A stretch of DNA of 7,341 nucleotides from an uncultured Oscillospiraceae bacterium (GTDB taxonomy: Bacteria; Bacillota; Clostridia; Oscillospirales; Acutalibacteraceae), in contig CAUDRD010000072.1 of the NCBI GenBank assembly GCA_958451705.1, positions 1 through 7,341 on the forward strand. The letters run 5' to 3'. The notes under the pieces are model-generated. The model saw nothing but the letters and a program-made list of their open reading frames with translations, did no database searches and was not told the DNA's origin. This document shows positions 4,570 through 7,341 of this stretch, in pieces; the first letter of the stretch is position 1, and every line of letters starts with the position of its first letter. The position numbers and the translations under genes were made by a program.

Positions 4570-7341
4570 ATGCAGAAACCAAAAATTTATACGGTGGGTA
4601 CAGCTCACCTTGACACCACATGGTGTTGGAATTTTGAAACAACTTTAAGGGAATATATTCCCAAAACTCTTAAAGATAATTTCTATCTTTTCGAGAAATA
4701 TCCAGACTATAAGTTCAATTTCGAAGGCAGCTATCGCTACGAGCTTATGGAGGAGTATTATCCTGAGCTTTTCGAAAAACTGAAAGATTATGTGGCACAG
4801 GGCAGATGGAATGTTTGCGGCAGTTCCTATGAAAATGGTGATGTTAACGTTCCTTCGCCGGAGGCTCTTTTCAGAAATATTCTTTACGGAAACGATTATT
4901 TCCGCAAAACTTTCGGCAAAGAGAGCAAAGATATTTATCTTCCCGACTGTTTCGGCTTTGGCTGGGCTCTTCCCTCAATAGCTCACCATGCTAACCTTAT
5001 GGGCTTCTCCACTCAGAAGCTTCCCTGGAGTTCCGCTTTTGGTATTCCTTTCGATTTGGGAAAATGGCAGGGCGTTGACGGAAATTCAATCTATGCTTCT
5101 CTTGACGCACGCAGCTATTGTTCTGTTCTCAGTGAAGTAAAAAAGAATAAAGGCGTACTCGAAAAGCTTCCGAAAAACATAACTGATTATGACCTTCCGT
5201 ACACTTTCATTTATCACGGCGTAGGCGACAGAGGCGGCTCTCCCAAAGAGGAATCAGTTGCAACTGTTTGCAGAGAAATTAAAGAGAATCCATCAAGCGA
5301 ATGGGATGTTTTAAGCGCACCGGCAGATCAGATATTTAAAGATATGGACGCTGAGCTTACCGACGAGCAGAAGAGCAAACTTCCGGTTTGGAAAACAGAG
5401 CTTGTTTCTCAGAACCACGGCGTAGGCTCTTATACTTCGAGAACAGCAGGCAAACGCTTTAACAGACGTGCTGAACAGCTTGCAGATGCAGCGGAGAGAA
5501 GCGCAAGCGCAGCTGTTTGGATGAACGGATACGCATATCCTCAGGCAAAGCTTGAAAAGGCGTGGAAGAGAGTAATCTCTCACCAGTTCCATGACGATAT
5601 TACAGGTACATCTCTTATGGAGTGCTATAAGCGCAACTGGAACGATTATGTACTTTCTCTCAATGAATTTTCAGAGGAATACAGAAGTGCAGTAGGCGAG
5701 GTTGCTTCACGTCTTGATACTTCCTTTGTTAAAGGAAAAGCTGTTGTTGTCAATAACCCCGTTCAGGGCAGAAGAAACGATACTGTAGTTGCAGAACTGC
5801 GTTTTGATAACAGTCCTGTTTTTGTTGCCGTTTACGACGAAAAGGGCAATGAGGTTCCCTCACAGATCGTTTACAGAAAAGGCAATATGTACAGAATAGC
5901 TTTTGTTGCCGATGTTCCCTCTGTAGGTTACCGTGTATATGATGTGCGTGAAAGCACAAAGGCGTGTGGTATCTTTACAGGTCTTCGTATTAATGAAAGA
6001 AGACTCGAAAACGACAAGTTTGTTGTCGCTCTTAACGAGAATGGCGACGTTTGCAGCATACTCGATAAAAAGCTTAATAAGCAGCTTCTTGAACAGCCCG
6101 TTGAAATGCGCATATTTAATTACAATGGCAGCGGCGTTTATCCCGCATGGGAGCTTTGCTACGATGAAGTTATGGCAAAGCACACAGCAGTGCCGAAGCT
6201 TCAGAGCATCAGAATAAAAGAAGACGGTCCTGCAAGAGTTGCAATAGAAACTGTAAAACGTTACGGTGAATCTGTTTTCCGTCAGGTAGTATCTCTTTCA
6301 GCTAATGGCGAGTATGTTGATTTCTTCAACGAAATTGACTGGCGCAGTATGAGAAAGCTTCTTAAGACCAACTTTACATTTACTGCGGAAAATCCGAAAG
6401 CTAAGTATGATTTAGGTCTCGGATACATTAGCAGAAACAATAATACTAAAAAGCTTTATGAAGTTCCCGCTCAGATGTGGGCTGATATTACCGATATCGG
6501 CGGAGAATATGGCGTTTCTGTATTCAGCGATTCACGTTACGGATGGGATAAGCCCGAAAGCAACACTCTTCGTCTTACAGGTATGCATACTCCTCGTTCA
6601 GCTTACCTTAAAGACAGTTCTCAGAACACCCTTGACCTTGGTCTTAACCGTTACGGATTTGCTATTTATTCACATGAAGGTGAGAGCGTTCTCGGAACAC
6701 AGCTCAATGCAGCATATTTCAACCAACCTATGAACACATTCGAAACTGATGTTCATACAGGCGTTTATGGAACCAGCTATTCATTCGCTCAGATAAAAGG
6801 CGATGCCGCTATCCGCTGTATTAAGAAGGCTCAGAATTCCGACGAAGTTATTGTAAGAGTTAATGAACTTACAGGCAAAGAGCAGACAGGAGTTGAACTC
6901 ACTGTTGCCGATGGCATCAGACTTGCAAAATCTGTTTTTGCAAGTGAAGAGGTTATTGAAAATGTTAAAGTAACCGGCGGCAAAATTAAGTTCAACCTTA
7001 AACCTTTTGAGGTAAAGACATTTGCTCTGACTCTTAAAAAGGCTAAGAAAGCCGCCGCTCCTGTTGTTCAGAAACCTGTTGAACTTGAATATAACGTATG
7101 TGTCACACGCGAAAATTACAATTTTGTTCCCGGCGGACTTCCCAACAAAGAAGCACTTCCGAGAGAGATGTTCCCCGAAACCGTTGAATGCGGCGGCGTA
7201 GTATTTAAATTTGGCCCCGCAGATAAGAAAAATGCTCTTATCCCCAGCGGAAATACAGTTTCAATACCTGCAGGAGCTAAGAAGCTTCATATTGTAGCCG
7301 CTTCTTTTGCAGGAGATAAGCCCTATACAGTTAAAGTCGGA
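4570..7341 (+). CDS. GH38 family alpha-mannosidase, cytosolic (3' end beyond the window)
   Basis: The frame is open for 924 codons to the window edge with no stop. The N-terminal catalytic domain starts with GTAHLDTTWCW (His13, Asp15). YLPDCFGFGWALPSI carries Asp126, the expected nucleophile, and YHGVGDRGGSP (215-225) matches the conserved loop whose Asp220 may be the acid/base. The helical middle domain contains SHQFHDDITGTS (337-348) with His341. His13, Asp15, Asp126 and His341 correspond to the four zinc ligands of Golgi mannosidase II (His90, Asp92, Asp204, His471). Beta-rich GH38 C-terminal domains follow (about 390-822), then a Lys/Ala-rich linker (about 823-832) and a further partial beta domain (GGVVFKFG, IPAGAKKLHIVAAS). 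There is no signal peptide, so it should hydrolyse imported alpha-mannosides in the cytosol. Most GH38 enzymes of this type need a divalent metal. Linkage specificity is not readable. It has its own promoter and a leader repeat. Confidence 0.95.
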   Translation, partial: MQKPKIYTVGTAHLDTTWCWNFETTLREYIPKTLKDNFYLFEKYPDYKFNFEGSYRYELMEEYYPELFEKLKDYVAQGRWNVCGSSYENGDVNVPSPEALFRNILYGNDYFRKTFGKESKDIYLPDCFGFGWALPSIAHHANLMGFSTQKLPWSSAFGIPFDLGKWQGVDGNSIYASLDARSYCSVLSEVKKNKGVLEKLPKNITDYDLPYTFIYHGVGDRGGSPKEESVATVCREIKENPSSEWDVLSAPADQIFKDMDAELTDEQKSKLPVWKTELVSQNHGVGSYTSRTAGKRFNRRAEQLADAAERSASAAVWMNGYAYPQAKLEKAWKRVISHQFHDDITGTSLMECYKRNWNDYVLSLNEFSEEYRSAVGEVASRLDTSFVKGKAVVVNNPVQGRRNDTVVAELRFDNSPVFVAVYDEKGNEVPSQIVYRKGNMYRIAFVADVPSVGYRVYDVRESTKACGIFTGLRINERRLENDKFVVALNENGDVCSILDKKLNKQLLEQPVEMRIFNYNGSGVYPAWELCYDEVMAKHTAVPKLQSIRIKEDGPARVAIETVKRYGESVFRQVVSLSANGEYVDFFNEIDWRSMRKLLKTNFTFTAENPKAKYDLGLGYISRNNNTKKLYEVPAQMWADITDIGGEYGVSVFSDSRYGWDKPESNTLRLTGMHTPRSAYLKDSSQNTLDLGLNRYGFAIYSHEGESVLGTQLNAAYFNQPMNTFETDVHTGVYGTSYSFAQIKGDAAIRCIKKAQNSDEVIVRVNELTGKEQTGVELTVADGIRLAKSVFASEEVIENVKVTGGKIKFNLKPFEVKTFALTLKKAKKAAAPVVQKPVELEYNVCVTRENYNFVPGGLPNKEALPREMFPETVECGGVVFKFGPADKKNALIPSGNTVSIPAGAKKLHIVAASFAGDKPYTVKVG

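Noticed and set aside
5311..6733. Several 60-110-codon open frames on both strands within the mannosidase gene
   Set aside because: All lie inside the uninterrupted GH38 frame, which has matching motifs on both sides. They are cysteine- or serine-rich products of the main frame's codon bias.

Overview
The window looks like a chromosomal stretch from a low-GC, spore-forming Clostridia member, plausibly a gut Ruminococcaceae/Oscillospiraceae-type organism. The evidence is AT-rich coding sequence, strong AGGAGG-type ribosome binding sites, sigma-A-like promoters, a sporulation-type sigma factor tail and a cytosolic GH38 alpha-mannosidase. The taxonomic placement is inference. All six genes read on the + strand, and there is no gene-free stretch longer than about 165 bases. 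I see no mobile element, CRISPR array, tRNA or rRNA.

Region 1 (1-237) is the C-terminal end of a sporulation sigma factor, closest by motif to SigE (region 4 helix-turn-helix). A perfect 10-bp inverted repeat (254-278) follows, and then a well-formed extended -10 promoter (289-317).

Region 2 (353-4406) is a compact four-gene block that probably forms one operon. It encodes a short membrane-anchored ComEA-like helix-hairpin-helix protein, an MBOAT O-acyltransferase of the AlgI/DltB/PatA type, a membrane-anchored DHHW/AlgX-like SGNH-fold partner, and the tRNA-modifying E1-like dehydratase TcdA. TcdA overlaps the DHHW gene by 8 nt. The MBOAT and DHHW proteins form a recognisable cell-surface polymer O-acylation pair: the membrane enzyme moves an acyl group across the membrane and the extracytoplasmic partner places it on a glycan. 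The ComEA-like and TcdA genes have no obvious functional tie to that pair and may simply be co-transcribed. The block ends at a strong intrinsic terminator (4422-4452).

Region 3 (4470-7341) is an independent transcription unit. It has an extended -10 promoter, an inverted repeat in the leader, a perfect AGGAGG ribosome binding site, and 924 codons of a GH38 alpha-mannosidase that runs off the right edge. The enzyme has all four expected zinc/catalytic residues and no signal peptide, so it probably trims imported mannosides in the cytosol.

I found no clear evidence for a wholly new system. The points most worth checking are the unusual gene order (sigE, ComEA-like, MBOAT, DHHW, TcdA), the reduced ComEA-like protein, and the two inverted repeats placed at promoters.
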